From positions 4,500,501-4,564,500 of the forward strand of contig NW_027248277.1 of assembly GCF_041260155.1 (NCBI RefSeq): 64,000 nucleotides of DNA, in the 5' to 3' direction. The translations under genes were made by a program, and so were the position numbers. The notes beneath the pieces are model-generated. The model saw only the letters and a list, made by a program, of their open reading frames with translations. It ran no database searches and was not told the origin of the DNA. Source of the DNA: Ptychodera flava. Lineage: Eukaryota; Hemichordata; Enteropneusta; Ptychoderidae. Shown piece after piece: positions 25,264-38,700 of this stretch; within the stretch, counting starts at the first letter, position 1, and the number at the start of each line of letters is the position of its first letter.

Positions 25264-25500
25264 CTTTGATCGTCCACGCGGACAGCTTGCGTTCTCTCCT
25301 CTCTCCCCTCTCAACTACTCGATAGTAAATTTTGCTGTTGCAATCCTCTCGTACTTATGGTGCAACCGCAAGTTCCAAATTTGGAAACTGATGTCACAGT
25401 AAACCAATCAAACTTGGCTACAATGTGGCGTCATAATATCTCCAGCCAATCATCTCGAAATAGATGCTAAATATAGGTTTTAAACACTACGTCATGTGTA
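25264..25500 (-). promoter_or_regulatory. Candidate promoter and non-coding first exon of the bZIP gene
   Basis: A good donor (CAAAG|GTAGAG) lies at 25264/25263 on minus, and an acceptor (TTTACTTGCAG|GC) at 25053/25052, allowing a non-coding leader exon. Upstream are CCAAT motifs on plus (ACCAATC near 25404, GCCAATC near 25445), a TATA-like CTATATTTAG on minus near 25465-25475, and TGACGTAG-like ATF/CRE motifs on minus (TACGTCA near 25490, GCGTCAT near 25427). The motif calls are by eye and the transcription start is inferred. Confidence 0.35.
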
Positions 25501-26884
25501 GCCAATGAGGGCTTGCAATCATTATGCTTACTACAGTACTTTGATGTTCGCTGTTTGGACACGCTCTGCGTATCAAGGTCGGGCATTCGCAAAGTCTATG
25601 TGTCATTTTAATACATTCTTCAATCGTTTTTCAAAAATCTCCAGAAAATTTCTTGGGAGAAAACGCTTCTGTGGGCATTGTTTTTATCGTGCGCAAAGGT
25701 TCGACCACAAGAAAATGGCAACGATTCATCGCCTTCTGCACATGCGTAAACTTGAGACGCGAACGCGAACATCAAAACAACCTCACAGCGCATTGTGGTA
25801 TTGTTTACACTTGGCCAAGTACATGTATCGATGCCACTCCCTCCACTTCAAATCTACAATTACCGGCATAACTGACGAATCTTTGCCTCAAATTGTCCTA
25901 TTTTCAGAAGTAGTGAGTAGGCGATTCTGCACACGTACCTTCGCAAACGATAGTGACCCGACCTTGTTTTTTCCATCGACCAATGTTCACAGCTATAGAT
26001 TTCGCAATACCATGTTTGCCCGCAATCTTGTATAGAAATGAGTCCAGATCATTTACGTATACCGTGTAGTGCAAGCCGCAACATACATCAAATACCAGCT
26101 AATAAAATTTGAAGAAATGACATTTATATTTCTGCTCATTGTCGCGTGTAAAGTCTTAAATTTACATTATTTTACCAGTGTGAACAAAACGCGGCTAACC
26201 TTAGAAACACAATATGCAAGATGTCCACAAAATCTGATGTGGCTTAGATCTGTGTGCTCGAAGTCACAATAGTTGGACAATTTGTGTCTCTGTCAAACGA
26301 ATTTGAACGTTTTATTAAATGTGCAGTCGTGTTCCATTCGTTTGTTTCATGGTGGTATACTACCGTTTCTCAGACTATCTATTTTGAATGTTTACATTGC
26401 AACCTCCCTGTCAAATCGTTCGGGCGAACTAATTAATTATCGATAATGGAACTGATAATTCGCTTCAAAATTTAAATGTGGGAAGGTCGGCAAATGTTTA
26501 GTACGTCGAAGTAACGCAAGCATCATATTGTCTTACGTGGCGCGTAATTCAATGCACGCCAATGCTAAGTTTGTCGTTGTACGGCACTATCGATACGAAA
26601 TATTATTTCTAGAGGATAAGGAGGTACGGTTACATCTTGGGAAATGACGCGGTGTTTTCTGAGTGTCAAGTAGTGATGCGCACATTGCCTTTTACCTTGA
26701 AGGAATTCTCAACCCCTCCCCACCCCCACCCCTCCACATTTCTGGACATTTTCGTTTTCAAGTTTTTAATTTGCTGTCGTTTCAGTGTATACTTGGCTTT
26801 TTATCGGTATTTCTTCCGGGTTTTTTGAAATAGCTGCAAGGTTTAATTTTGTGAAAAATCACAAAGTTCCGTCCAAGGTCATTA

Positions 26885-27002
26885 TAGCTGTGGGTCCACA
26901 GCTGTGGTGATTTCGGACAGGCGTTAATAACGTAAAAGTCAAACCAGCACGTAAAAGTCAGAAATCCCGTCCGAAAACACCTCAGCTATGGACCTGTAGC
27001 TA
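26885..27002. mobile_element. TA-flanked palindromic MITE, copy 1 (118 bp)
   Basis: Begins TAGCTGTGGGTCCACAGCTG and ends GCTATGGACCTGTAGCTA. Internal blocks GTAAAAGTCAGAAATCCCG and CCGAAAACACC match the copy at 29068-29233. It appears to be an internally deleted version of that copy. TA at both ends suggests a TA target duplication (Tc1/mariner-like or similar). Confidence 0.75.
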
Positions 27003-29067
27003 TTATCTCTCAAGCGTGGTACTGTCTTCTATGTCAGAATAATTGAAATCATCATGTTTATCAGAAATTGACGTTTAAAATAAAATATATCATAAATGAT
27101 ATAATGGCAACAGGCCAACGCCTTAGAGTATGATTTGCAGGCTGAAAACGAATTACATATTTTGGAATGGTGGAGGAGACTGGGAGTCACTATGCAATGA
27201 AGTCAGACACCAATGTTGCGGCTATTTTGAATTTTCGCCCCAATTTTCACCACCATGGTTTTGGCCTAAATCCATGGTTATCAATGATTGAGGGCCTGTT
27301 CACGGAAACCGGGGTCGAAGAACTCTGAAGATTTCGAGGATAAATGCTGGGTAAAGTTGTTTCTTCAATTCCAAATAAACTTTGCGCGTTGACCCTTGAT
27401 TTTTATTCTTGATAATGAAAGAAATCGGGATAATTCTTGAGTTTGAGAAAATATTTGAACTTTCCGAGTCGATGCGCGTGTTTTGCGTCTCTTCAATTGC
27501 ATCGCCTGACAAGAATTGTAGAATATTATCTTATACCTGTTAATCCTACTCAGTGATATTGGCAATTTAAATTTATGATACCATTGATCGCATTCACATT
27601 GATATGTTTCAATCATAAATTATAGATAAGCTATGTGACAGAACAATATTTGCAGTAGTTTATCAATTAAAGTGTAATCATTATCATAACCATAAAACAT
27701 GCTTTTTCGAAGTTAATTAACAACCAGATCTTGCGTGAACCGGAAACTATTTTTATTGTCAATTGCTTGAATTTTTGACGTTTAATTTTAATTTAATTAT
27801 CAGACATGATAAATAAATAAATGAATGAAGAAATGAATGAATGGCTCGAAAATAAATAACTAAATAAATAAATAAACTGACATTTTGTTTCCGGGCTTAA
27901 TGTCGCATAACGGACAGTCAGATGTATCACTGTCAGTGACAAGACAAAGTGGATGAGAGCAGATTTTATGTTATATCGCATAAGTACTTCTGTTTCATTT
28001 TACTGACGGGACGAGGATGATGGCGCAATTGTTTGCAGTCTTCGTGGAAAGATGCGTTTTGAAGAACGAAGCCCTCTTTACTTTCAGATTATTCGTGTTC
28101 AGCTAAATCCAAGAGCGCGGCGCCCCCATCGTCCAATGGAGGCAGAAATATGTAGACTTCGATGATCGCCCGGTCTCGAGCGACAGATCTTCCGACCAAG
28201 CAAGAGCTTCTCTTTGGTTACTGCCATGTAAGCAGATAGAAAACTCTTCTTAATAATTAGAACAAAGTTGTGGAATCTTTGTAGGGTTTTTCATGATTGT
28301 TCAATGCGTACTTGGAAAATGGAATAACTCCTTGAAATTCTAATCAAGAAAATGTTAGACAAAACTCGTATGTCATAAATTCCCCAAAATCGTTTTCTAC
28401 ACTTTTTATGGTCCTTGGTGCTAGTTTAATTTTAACCCCCGGCCCTAGACTTCGTCAACCACTTATTCTTTATTCTGAAAGATGCCGATCAGTAACAATA
28501 GGTACATCAAAGAAAGAAATTCCTAATCACTATACAAACGGCATCGCAAACGAGCGGGTGGTAGAAAATATGCATAACATTAAATATATTTCAGGCCGCC
28601 AAAAAGAATGTCCAAATATTAAATTTTCAACACGATTCGAACTAATTTTTGGGATAATATTATAGTGAAGTAATATCTGTTTAATCTGCAAATGTGATTT
28701 CATCTGCTTTTCTTTTTATTTGCTCACTTGTTTTTATGAGTAATTTGTAATATTGCAACATTCAGCAATAGGGCACCTAACACTTTTGTGAGAAATTTGA
28801 AAAATATAAAGATCCAATCATCCCAATGTATTTCCAACCGTGTTTTCAAAGATCGCGACCCCTTCCCCCGAACTCAGAGGAATATAGTCTAAGAATGGGT
28901 TCATTACAATGTGAACCACACAACGTTAGCTTCCCCTCTATAAGCGCTACGTTGAAAGTATGAACGCAAATAGATCACAGATGACACAGCCGTTCACGGT
29001 TTATTCAATACAGTACATGTATATGTACTCCGTAAATCATCACATTCACAGTCAACTACCAGCCAGC

Positions 29068-29233
29068 TAGCTGTGGGTCCATAGATGTGGTGTTTTCGGA
29101 CGGGATTTCTGCCTTTTACGGGCTGGTTCTGACTTTTACGTTTTGAACCCCATAACCACACGTGAAAGTCAGAACTAGCCCGTAAAAGTCAGAAATCCCG
29201 TCCGAAAACACCACAACTATGGACCCACAGCTA
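29068..29233. mobile_element. TA-flanked palindromic MITE, copy 2 (166 bp)
   Basis: The left end TAGCTGTGGGTCCATAG and right end CTATGGACCCACAGCTA are exact complements. The complementarity runs about 60 bases inward through GGTGTTTTCGGACGGGATTT, leaving a short core. It is the better-preserved of two copies and has no coding sequence. Confidence 0.82.
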
Positions 29234-30068
29234 TCAGCCAACGAGAACAGCAAAGCACAAACAAAGGTTGAAACATCGTCATTTCTACTGTTTCTACATC
29301 TGATTTTCAGACATTTTATACTGAGTTTGCACTCAAAGTAGAGCGGAAAGAAAACTCAATCCTCATCAAATACAAAATGATATTCATATTTCCTTATTAA
29401 TTTGCTTAAACTACAAAAGCCCTTTCCGCCCGTGCTTTACACATTCATGATCGATGTAATGTAAATCGCACAAATTCATGCCAATCTTCTCCGAACCAGT
29501 ATTTGTAAAAACCCAAGTACGGTGCATGGTAGTCAGTAGTGGGGGATCATAGACACTGTTATTGGAATATCATCCATGCACTCAGTTTAGGAATATCTTG
29601 ATTTCTCTTTGTTGTCATGGGAAATTTAATAACCAAAATGAAACTATATAAGCTTACACCTTAATTCTTCGATGAAGAGGCTGATACGCAATTTGTGTAT
29701 TTCTTTATTTTGAGTAAATTCAAAAATAAATCCCACATTTACTCAAAGTCGTGGACACTCAATATTTTAAAATATATGCCTCCGAAAATCGAGAACTCTC
29801 CATGACGCTACGACTCCTGCAAAGGGCCGAGTCGGCTCGCTGGTCGACGAATGGGCATGCGCAATAGCTTTCAAGTTACCCGAACCTCTCGCACGCTCTC
29901 GTACGCTGTTCCTCTGTCCTCTGTGTCCTGGCCCCTTTCATAAGCAAATGGTTTGGCCAACACGCATCACCACATGTTATCAATGGTGAGTCATATATGG
30001 ACCCCTTTTCAGGGCACTGAGGAGAACTTGTTGCTGGAAACTTAATGTCCCCCCCCCCCCCTCCCACG

Positions 30069-30164
30069 GGCGCTCCTTAGCTGGGTAGTCAACTCCCGGG
30101 AGTCAACTACGGGATCAATAGATCGATCCGATCTCCTTAGCAGACTACCCAGCTAAGGAGCGCC
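30069..30164. repeat. Palindromic element embedded in poly-C
   Basis: GGCGCTCCTTAGCTGGGTAG... (30069-30090) is the exact complement of 30143-30164. The core has a small nested palindrome (ACTCCCGGGAGT). Runs of C lie on both sides (about 30049-30061 and 30169-30178), which may be the duplicated target or flanking expansion. Confidence 0.7.
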
Positions 30165-30245
30165 TGTGCCCCCCCCCCTCGTTCCTTTGATGGGAGGCCC
30201 AGTGCAACAACAACGAAAGTATTGATTTACTTCGTTCACCACAGA

Positions 30246-30918
30246 ACCCAGAAATCTGGTTGTTGTTGTTGTTTTGTTGTTGTTGTTTTTGTTGCTCATT
30301 TTGTTGTTTATTTTATAGTCGTCTTGTTGTTGGCCGATAAAAGTCAACGAACTTAACTAATGTGTTGTTGTTTCAAAAGTAATGGAGATGTTCTAAGAAA
30401 CACTACAAGGACACTATCATTCTTTAACACAAACACGGTGCCGGACCGTGAAGCAATGAAACTCTCATACAACGTTACACGCTGTTCCTACAATGCAACT
30501 CTCTTCCAACGTATACTTTCTTCCTTTACTTACACAGTGAACGTTGCAAGAGAGTTGCATTACAGGAAGGCATTGTAACATTGGGAGAGAGTTTCATTGG
30601 GTGCATGGAATCACAGTCACGTCTATGCGCCCCACAGGCGTGTGTACATCTATTCCGCTCTGCGTCTATGCGCCACATAGACGTGTGAACATATGTACAC
30701 ATGTCTATGGGGGCATAGACGTAGAGCGGAATAGACCACATGTGACTGTGGGTCGAATAACTATAGTGTCCTTGTAGTGTTTCTTGTGACATCTACATTA
30801 AAACAACAACACAATATATATGTTCGTTTAATTTTATTAGTCAACAACAACAACAACAACACGACTAATATAAACATAAACAACGATACAAACAACAACA
30901 ACAACCAGATTTCTGGGT
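30246..30918. mobile_element. 673-bp foldback element with nested palindromes and TTG/CAA-rich arms
   Basis: ACCCAGAAATCTGGTTGTTG at 30246 is mirrored by CAACCAGATTTCTGGGT ending at 30918. The arms are rich in TTG and CAA repeats. Inside, AACACTACAAGGACACTAT (about 30399) pairs with ATAGTGTCCTTGTAGTGTT (about 30763), GAAACTCTC with GAGAGTTTC, and CGTCTATGCGCC blocks with their complements around 30620-30735. The whole element can fold on itself. It encodes no transposase. Confidence 0.8.
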
Positions 30919-32417
30919 CCCCTGTTGGCTCATCATGTTGGTGAGTTCCCGGGTGAGTTCCTAGACACGAGTTAAGAAGTCCACAGGCGCCCGTGAAGTC
31001 GGATGCTTACTACTCGCTTAATATAGACTAAGTGGAGAGTGCATACACGTCACTTAAGGAAGAAATCTCAATAACCCCTGCCTTCTGTAGAGAAATGTAG
31101 TGACACAAACATAAACAGATAACAATCCATGTTACAACACAGACTAGAAGAGCTACAAACCATTCTACTGTCTGATCTCTGTCACGGTGTAGTCCAGAAC
31201 GCCTCTGCAGTTTCAGTATGACAACTCAAAACTCAAAAGTGCTTGATATATCATACCAAAACTGCGGAGAAGTGCGAGACAACTGTGGACCATTTTATAT
31301 CCTTGGGTTTGTGGGAGTGGGGGTCTTGAAGATTTTCGAAAAAAAAATATGCCCAGCAAATGTCAATGTAAAAAAAATCAGCCAGAGAAGGCTTGACAGT
31401 AAAATAGAAGGAGAGAAGGGAAAAATAATGTAAAATGGACAAGGTAAAAAAAATGATGTTGCCTTTTCTATCGCCCAGGATTCCCCCACCCCACCCCGCT
31501 AACATCATGGTCCGCCCCTTAAACGTTCCTTATAGGCAGTAAAACTTGACTGAATGTACACAGATATCATCAAGGCTTATCAATAAATGTGACTCAATAG
31601 GTTTGAAACTTTCAAAATATACGAATTAGTGAGTTCTTAATTTGATGGAGTGTTGGTATTTTTCAAGGAGAGTTATGCTGGTCAGAGAGTACGTGTTATG
31701 AATATCGAAGTAACTGTAATTTGGATGATTTTTTCACCAATTTCAAGTTTTTGTCCTGCTCCCAAAAATACATCGAAATACCTACTATTTAGCTTGTCAA
31801 TACAGCGTCTGTGCATGTAAAATACTCTGATTGAAATCTATGGTCAGAGTCCGGACCAGGATTCACATGTTAACAATAACAATGACGTGTATACGTAGAT
31901 TACGGGATGGGTTTGTACGCTGAATCCCGTGTATCTCAGCATTTTAGCTTTTAAAAAGCTTCATCAAAATACTTGTGACATCAGCTACAGGCTCAGAGGA
32001 ATAGCAACACCCGATATCATCCTGACAATAGAAATTGGCGATTTCAGGTTTGTTTCGAAATAAAGCTGCACACGCGCGACGTCGGACACTACTGCTTGAA
32101 AGTCGAACAAATTTTGTTGTTGCATTAGTGACAGTTGTTTCAGCTTGTAGTCTGAGCAATAAATTACTGTCACACTTGCAGTAACATAAGCTGAAAAGGC
32201 GGACAAATATTTATTTTTGCATATTAATGAAAGAAAAATGACGTCATTTGCCATCGGCGCTATTATCTAAGAAATGAAATAACTGACAACCGTGAAAGCA
32301 GATAATATCCAGATCTATGAAAAAAGTTCAAGTTCACTGCTATAAAGTTAGCGGTTGATATATTTGTAAGTTTACATTGATTATATTCATTATCCAATAC
32401 AAACGCAACACAAATAA

Positions 32418-32513
32418 TAGCTGCAATAATTTTAGCCCTTGGTTGTTGGGGCTTGGGCTTCTGTCGTGCGGCTCGCGCCTTGCCCCGATCAAGGGCTACA
32501 ATTATTGCAGCTA
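32418..32513. repeat. 96-bp inverted repeat with GC-rich loop
   Basis: TAGCTGCAATAATTTTAGCC (32418 on) pairs with the complement ending at 32513 over 24 bases with one mismatch. The loop (32442-32489) is GC-rich, unlike its surroundings. Possible small MITE. Confidence 0.65.
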
Positions 32514-33349
32514 CACATATAGTATATGTAACCTATAAGTTCGCGACTAAAAATTAAAAGACTGGATTTTTTTTCAGAAGAATAAAATCAAGGGCATATA
32601 TCTCGATATTGCACACCGTCGTTTTTTCAATGTTCATGTCTTAATTTACATTTTGCCACCCTTTGTTTTCCACATAATTTCAACTTCAAAAACATTTGAT
32701 TTCCCTTTAATCCAATCAGCGATATGAATGTTAAAGACGTTAAATCAAAGCAGTTGTCATTATATCGTAACTTTTACCGAAAATTAGAGATCCCTGTTTC
32801 TGATTCCCAATCATCCGGCTTCTTGTCCATAAATAATGATTGCTTCGTTATGACTATACATACATTGTCGCGTTCATTGAATTATAACGGGAAATAAAAT
32901 TTACTGCACCCGAAAGGGTATTTCTTATCTACTTAAAGTTGTAATAGTAAAGGTAGATTCAGATAGGATTTTACCGTCAAATTTGCTGGTTATTTGCTGG
33001 TTGTGAATCCTTGTCACGGAATGACAAACGTTTTTGAAACGCATTTTGAGAAATATATTTGTTATACTCGTGTTAAAAGTTACTGGACACGTAGACTGCT
33101 GTTTATAGAGAGATTAAAACAAAAACATTTCCTGTGAGGGTAATTTTGTCGAAGAGAATAAGACGAACTTCTAAAGTTTGTTTCGTACTTTCATCATACG
33201 GACTCTCCGAAGAGACTCTTGGGGATGTGAGAGGAAATTACAGGAAGCGCCCCGCCCCTTCTCTCTCCCATGCATCACTACAACCAAGAGAAATGATCCC
33301 CAAGCCCCTGGAAATAGTTAATGATAGTGGAAAAGAGAAGGAAGACAGA

Positions 33350-33350
33350 T

Positions 33351-33420
<70 letters not shown>

Positions 33421-33422
33421 TA
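33350..33422 (+). repeat. (GAAA)n microsatellite
   Basis: About 18 uninterrupted GAAA/AAAG units. The short open frame just upstream runs into this repeat and is not considered a gene. Confidence 0.95.
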
Positions 33423-34078
33423 AAAGCTCAGTAAAATTCAGCTGGAACAGATGTTGAAAGCCGAAGTGTGAAAGAAATGGCGGATTTTAATGTGTCTTTG
33501 AATTCGGAAAATGTCTAGTTTGCGGCGTTTTCCCGCGAAATTACATATACGCATGTGTGGCGTTTACTTGCAAGCCCCTGATGGAAGAAAATTCTCCGGG
33601 CAAACCACAGAATTTAACTATCAATAACGTGTGACGCACGAAAGCCATCGTTGATCTCTGTCCATTGTTTATTGTGGATTTCTTTCACACAAAAGAGTTC
33701 ATTTCTCTCGATTTTAATCTTCAGCTGGCTCATCAATCAATATAGGAAGGTCTTTTTTTCAACGTCGTGCATTGACCTTCACGGCCATTTCAGAGTTCAG
33801 GGAGGAAGTTCAACAGCGAAGACAGCCAAAGTTAGATACAATCTAACCTGTCCATCATCCGCCAGATCATTGCAATTTCAAACATAGCATTTCATTGGCT
33901 GTTTACAAGATAAGTCAAGGTCCCTCTTTTGTTGTGTGGAATGCCCTATTTCGGCCAACGTGTCACTTTTAAATTATGAAACTAACATATTGTTGGCGAT
34001 ATACGCCAGTCACCCCGCAAGATATCCATTTTATTGGGAATAACTGCAATTTTAGTGCGTAACGCGGGATAAAGTGTG

Positions 34079-34430
34079 GCCAATCAGAGCGGAGGACACT
34101 ACGGTCAACGTTCATAGGTTACATTACATCCGGGTATGTTTGTTATGTGTGTGGCTGAGTGCCGTGGTCGAAAATAAAAGCAGCCATTTTGGGTATTATG
34201 AACAGGCGAAGCCCGCTGCAGTGTCATACTTTTTATCGCTTTCCGTGTACCCCAAACACGGGGATTTTTCAAATATTTTCTGATGCAGTACGGAAAAACG
34301 ATTCACGGAGTCCCTTCTGTTGCCAAATTTAGGACTACAAGCTGGATGGAACGCCCGTTTCTTTGGTGAACTTGGCGAGGAGTGCGTATTTGATAAAACC
34401 CGTTTATTTGAACTTCATTCGCTGTCCATC
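34079..34430 (+). promoter_or_regulatory. Presumed promoter and 5' UTR of the activin type II receptor gene
   Basis: The 350 bp before the start codon contain a CCAAT motif (GGCCAATCAGAGCGG, CCAAT at 34080) and several CpG dinucleotides, against an otherwise CpG-poor background. No TATA box is evident. The transcription start is not determinable by eye. Confidence 0.35.
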
Positions 34431-35693
34431 ATGTTGGGTTGGTTTTTAAAGATCGTTTTTATCCTATTTCTTCCGATAATTTATTCAGGTAAGTAATCAA
34501 ATTATAGTCGAGTGTACTATTTACTTCTCTGCTGTTGTTATCGATTTTGTGGTAGTTAGCAGTGTGTCGTGATTTGGAAGGTCGAACTTGAACGAAAACC
34601 AACGTCGTTTTTACAAAAACTGTGTCACGCACATATACCGTGTTGATGTCACAATGTAAGGCTCGCAAGCAGCGGCCAGATTCACGGATTACAAGTTGTA
34701 AGCGTGCGCTTCCCACAGCTTTTCAACAGATTGTCGTGTTTTAGCTATAAAAACCAATTCAGTGTAATGTATTTCACTTCATTGCGTGGTTGTTTTGGTT
34801 AGCTTTGATACGTTGTGACCTTGGCGAACTGGGGGTCATGCCAGCGATCGAACTACATGCTTGTTCCTCGGTACTGCTGTTGGCTTCCCGTGGTCACTTG
34901 CTTGCCGCGTTGTCGCTGTGAGCACTTTCGATGATCCTTTCCAACGGGAGTGTGTTTTCCAGGCGTTTAGTGGCAGGAACGCAACACATAATATTTAAAG
35001 TGCGTAAAATTGGCTACCGGAAGAAGTGTAAACGGATATATGCCACTTGTGGTAATTCTGTGCGTGCAACTGTGTGGCTTCGTGTAGTTTTACTTTGGCT
35101 ACAAATTAGCCAATAAAAGCTGGCGAAAGTGTTGCCAAACGCCAACAATATTTGCACTGACTGAGGGTTTTTTCCCCGATCTTTGCACCAACCATGAAGT
35201 CAACAGGACTTTAACCACTGCCTTATCAACAGTAAAATGATTTGTTGAAAACGAGCCAGCAAAATCGAATCAAAAAAACATTTTAAACATCGGTACACAT
35301 CTGTACTACTGCTGTATTTTTAGCATTGCATGGGGGTCTTTCTTAAAGAATTTGGTAATTTGTATTTTGTTTTCACATACCACTAATTTTAGGTATGTTT
35401 GCCCCTTTTCTTTTGCTTTTACAAATTTACTATGAATATTGTTGAAATTCAGCACAATTTTGACTGACCTGCAGATCACAACATCTTCCACAAGTTGTGT
35501 TTGATCTGATATGTCACCTGTTTATCACCCACGAACAATTATCTGAACATAGATGTTTATTTTTGAGACATCAAAATTACACCCACAGTTTGTTGTTTTA
35601 ATTACTCATATCTGCAGAGACACATGAGCATGACACTTCAAAATTCAACGTAAAAGGAAAGTATGAATGAGAAGTGTCAATCATTGATAAGTT

Positions 35694-35772
<79 letters not shown>

Positions 35773-38700
35773 TTTACGAAGCAGCAGGCATATTATTTTC
35801 ATAAAAATACAGAGAAACTTTTGGAAAGTATACATGCAAAAAGTTTCTGTTAGAAAGAACATGCTTGTATACAAGTTGCAGAGGCAGCATATGTTAGAAA
35901 GTAGGTCACTTGTAGCAGTAATTTTTGTCAAAATTGTGAGCCAGAATAAATTCCGATTGTGTTTGTTTATTTCTAAAGTGCATGCCTTATTTGCTATGAA
36001 AAAAAAAAGAATTATACACAACACAGATGGTATGTGAAAGTGTTAATTTTGAAGTTTTTGATAATTGCTCTGCAAGGTATTGGGGCCGTGTACGCTCAAG
36101 ACCGTGATCTAAAAATACCATGTTTTTTCACAATGAATGTTAATATCTGCTTTTATTGTCTGAGATATATATGTAAATGTATGTATAACATTAAGTCCAT
36201 GATACAATGCCGATAGAACAAGTACATAGATGACCATATTTTGTCATTTTGTAGCCTACATACTTGATAAAAACACCAGATTTTTGCCTTCTGTTGAATT
36301 TGACATTTGCAGATATGAAATATTCAGTATATAAGATCATTATAGTATTCACTAAACCTCATCAAAATATTGTCTTTGCACTTCACCGCTTCACCTGAAA
36401 TAAACAAAAATCACTTGTTGACTTGCATTAGCTTCAAAGCCACAAAACTTTGTCAGTTATCAAGTGGTAACATGGTGCTGATTGTTGAATCACCGAAGAT
36501 TTACCTGTGTTTCATTGTAGCAGTTTACAGTCACTGATGATTAAATCAGGTCCCTCTTTCCAAGTGTATGAATCAACAATATTATCAGGTCTTGATCTGC
36601 CAAATTTTCATTGAACTAGTAGTTAATCTTCCAAAGTTATATTTTATTGGATGAAATCTTTCCATTATCAATACTTTGAAAATATATTGTCATTTATGAA
36701 GTAGGGAAATTATATTTACTATAGTTACTCAAGCCTTCAAGGGTTATCTTGAACTTAGATTTTTCAAACTTTTAGAGATGTCATGAAAGTGAAGCACATT
36801 GGGCTAAACTCAACTGAGTACACAGATCACCACAAAGAATGAATTTTTATGCAAAGATGTATGGATTCAATCCGATGTTATGAGAGCAGCTACAACTGAA
36901 TTGAGGGGAAAACCATTTCCACTGTGTTGTGTATTTGATACAAAGAGGAGATGGCGAGGGTGGGGGACACAGTCATTTCAAATTTTCATGAGTGCAGAAA
37001 AGATGATTTGTCATCATGGATATGGAACATTTTCAACAACACATGTCAGTCCAAGACAGCATATAAGATCCAGGCTTGCTAAATTGCAAGTTCAGTCCCT
37101 GTCATGTAATTCCAAATGAACATGGAACATCAAGATACCGTGGAGATCACTGTGACATATGCTGTATGCAACATCACCATTTGATCATGGGTAGTTCAAG
37201 TCAGGAAATAAAATCATCCAGCTGTGATTGTTGTAACAGAACTTGTGAATATCATGTTATGTATGTTTTTGGGAGTCTTCAGATCAGTTACTCTATAAAA
37301 ATTTGATGTGCCATACTTTGCTAGTCATAACGTGTTCACCCCAATTCTATTCAAACAGTTCCACACTCACCAAGTATGACAATAGGTTTGGGCCAAACCA
37401 TTGTGGGGAAAGGGTGGAAAAACTGAATTATGATAGCAACAGATGAACCAGACTGGAAAGTGTTAATGTGGGGTTACAGTGCATGTGGTACTTCATGAAA
37501 CAGCCTCTCTGATTGGCCGTCTTGACTGCAGATTCCTCTGTGACATTATTTTCAATCAACCAGGTACTTTCTTGAAGTCAGTTTTGATTGTCACAATAAA
37601 AAATGACTGTTGTTCAGGTCCTTTCATCAAAAGATGCATATAGTGTTTATAAGTCCTGTGTTTGTTTTGAAGTTAAATGTTGTTTCAAAAGTTTCTAGGT
37701 ACAATGGACTGTTTTCAAGGTCAAACGGTTGACTTTTATTTATGTCAAGATACTGACTTGGTAAAAGCCTATTTTCAACCTAACACCACCCTGTTCAGTG
37801 CAGAGACCCATTGATGCCACTGAGGTCTAAAGGGATAGACCAATATATCACTCTCAGGTGTTTAAAATTGTTAGCAGTTAGAGAACAAAAATTGTTTTGA
37901 AGTTTTCAGTGTGATCCAGGGTGATTTTTGTCTGTACACAGTGTATTGTTTGATATCAGTTTTCAAGTTAGCCCCTTTCCCTGCCTAACAGTATCGCTTC
38001 CTTATCTACCAAGTCTATAATTTGTAAAAAGCAGTATTGAGCTAAAACCATATGCATTTCACCTATTTTAGTTTGTTATGCTATTGAAGCTTAGTCTGTC
38101 AATATCATGTTTACAGTATCTTTGTTTTCAGAAGCCGCCTAATATTCAGTTTCTTGTTAATATGCAACATATGAGATGTTATGTTTCATTAATTTCAACC
38201 AACTTGACCTAATGGTAAAATATGAACTTTGCAGTATAGGGGTTTAGTAATATTGTTTAGGTTGAGTCAATCCCATCGCCCTGCCAAACCTTCTTTTATG
38301 TAGAGATGTCCAACATTGCTGTGCCACACATCATGGTCGTACCAAGTTTTTGTTGTGAAAAGATCAAGGAAAGAGCAAAACACAACTTGTAGAAAATAGG
38401 TGGTTGCCAGGTAAATGGTGGTGGAATGTTTGGCAACTATTTGGTGAATTTTGGGAGTGTAACAGAAAGTTATTCCACAAACAGGGCTAAAATAATTGAA
38501 GATCCTTCCAAAGTTACAATGTAAGAGTAAAAGGAACTCAACCAATGGGAATGTGATAGTTTGCAGGAATCGGGTGACATATGTCACGAGTCTTAAAAAC
38601 TGATGTTACGATGTTTTGGTGAATAATCAGTTTAGTCATGTGATGATGTACCAGTATTTTGAATGATTGCCAAGATAACACCTTAAAAATGAGTACTGCT

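Larger units (their letters stand above)
25501..34078. other. Gene-poor intergenic region with many palindromic repeats
   Basis: No reading frame here has recognisable domains. The longest (25505-26035 plus, 176 codons) has no family features and an amino-acid content expected by chance. Listed separately are two copies of a TA-flanked palindromic element, a poly-C-flanked palindrome, a 673-bp foldback, an inverted repeat at 32418 and a GAAA microsatellite. An AT-rich run of AAAT/GAAT repeats lies at 27806-27880. A promoter for another gene could be present but is not visible. Confidence 0.5.

Noticed and set aside
25505..26035. 176-codon plus-strand open frame
   Set aside because: No domain, signal or family pattern; it overlaps the putative bZIP promoter side. 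Most likely a chance open frame in a locally GC-richer stretch.
33134..33352. 72-codon frame ending in the GAAA microsatellite
   Set aside because: No family pattern; its end is dictated by the repeat.
35663..36037. Arg-Glu-rich frame and its Ser-Leu complement
   Set aside because: Pure translation of the AG microsatellite.
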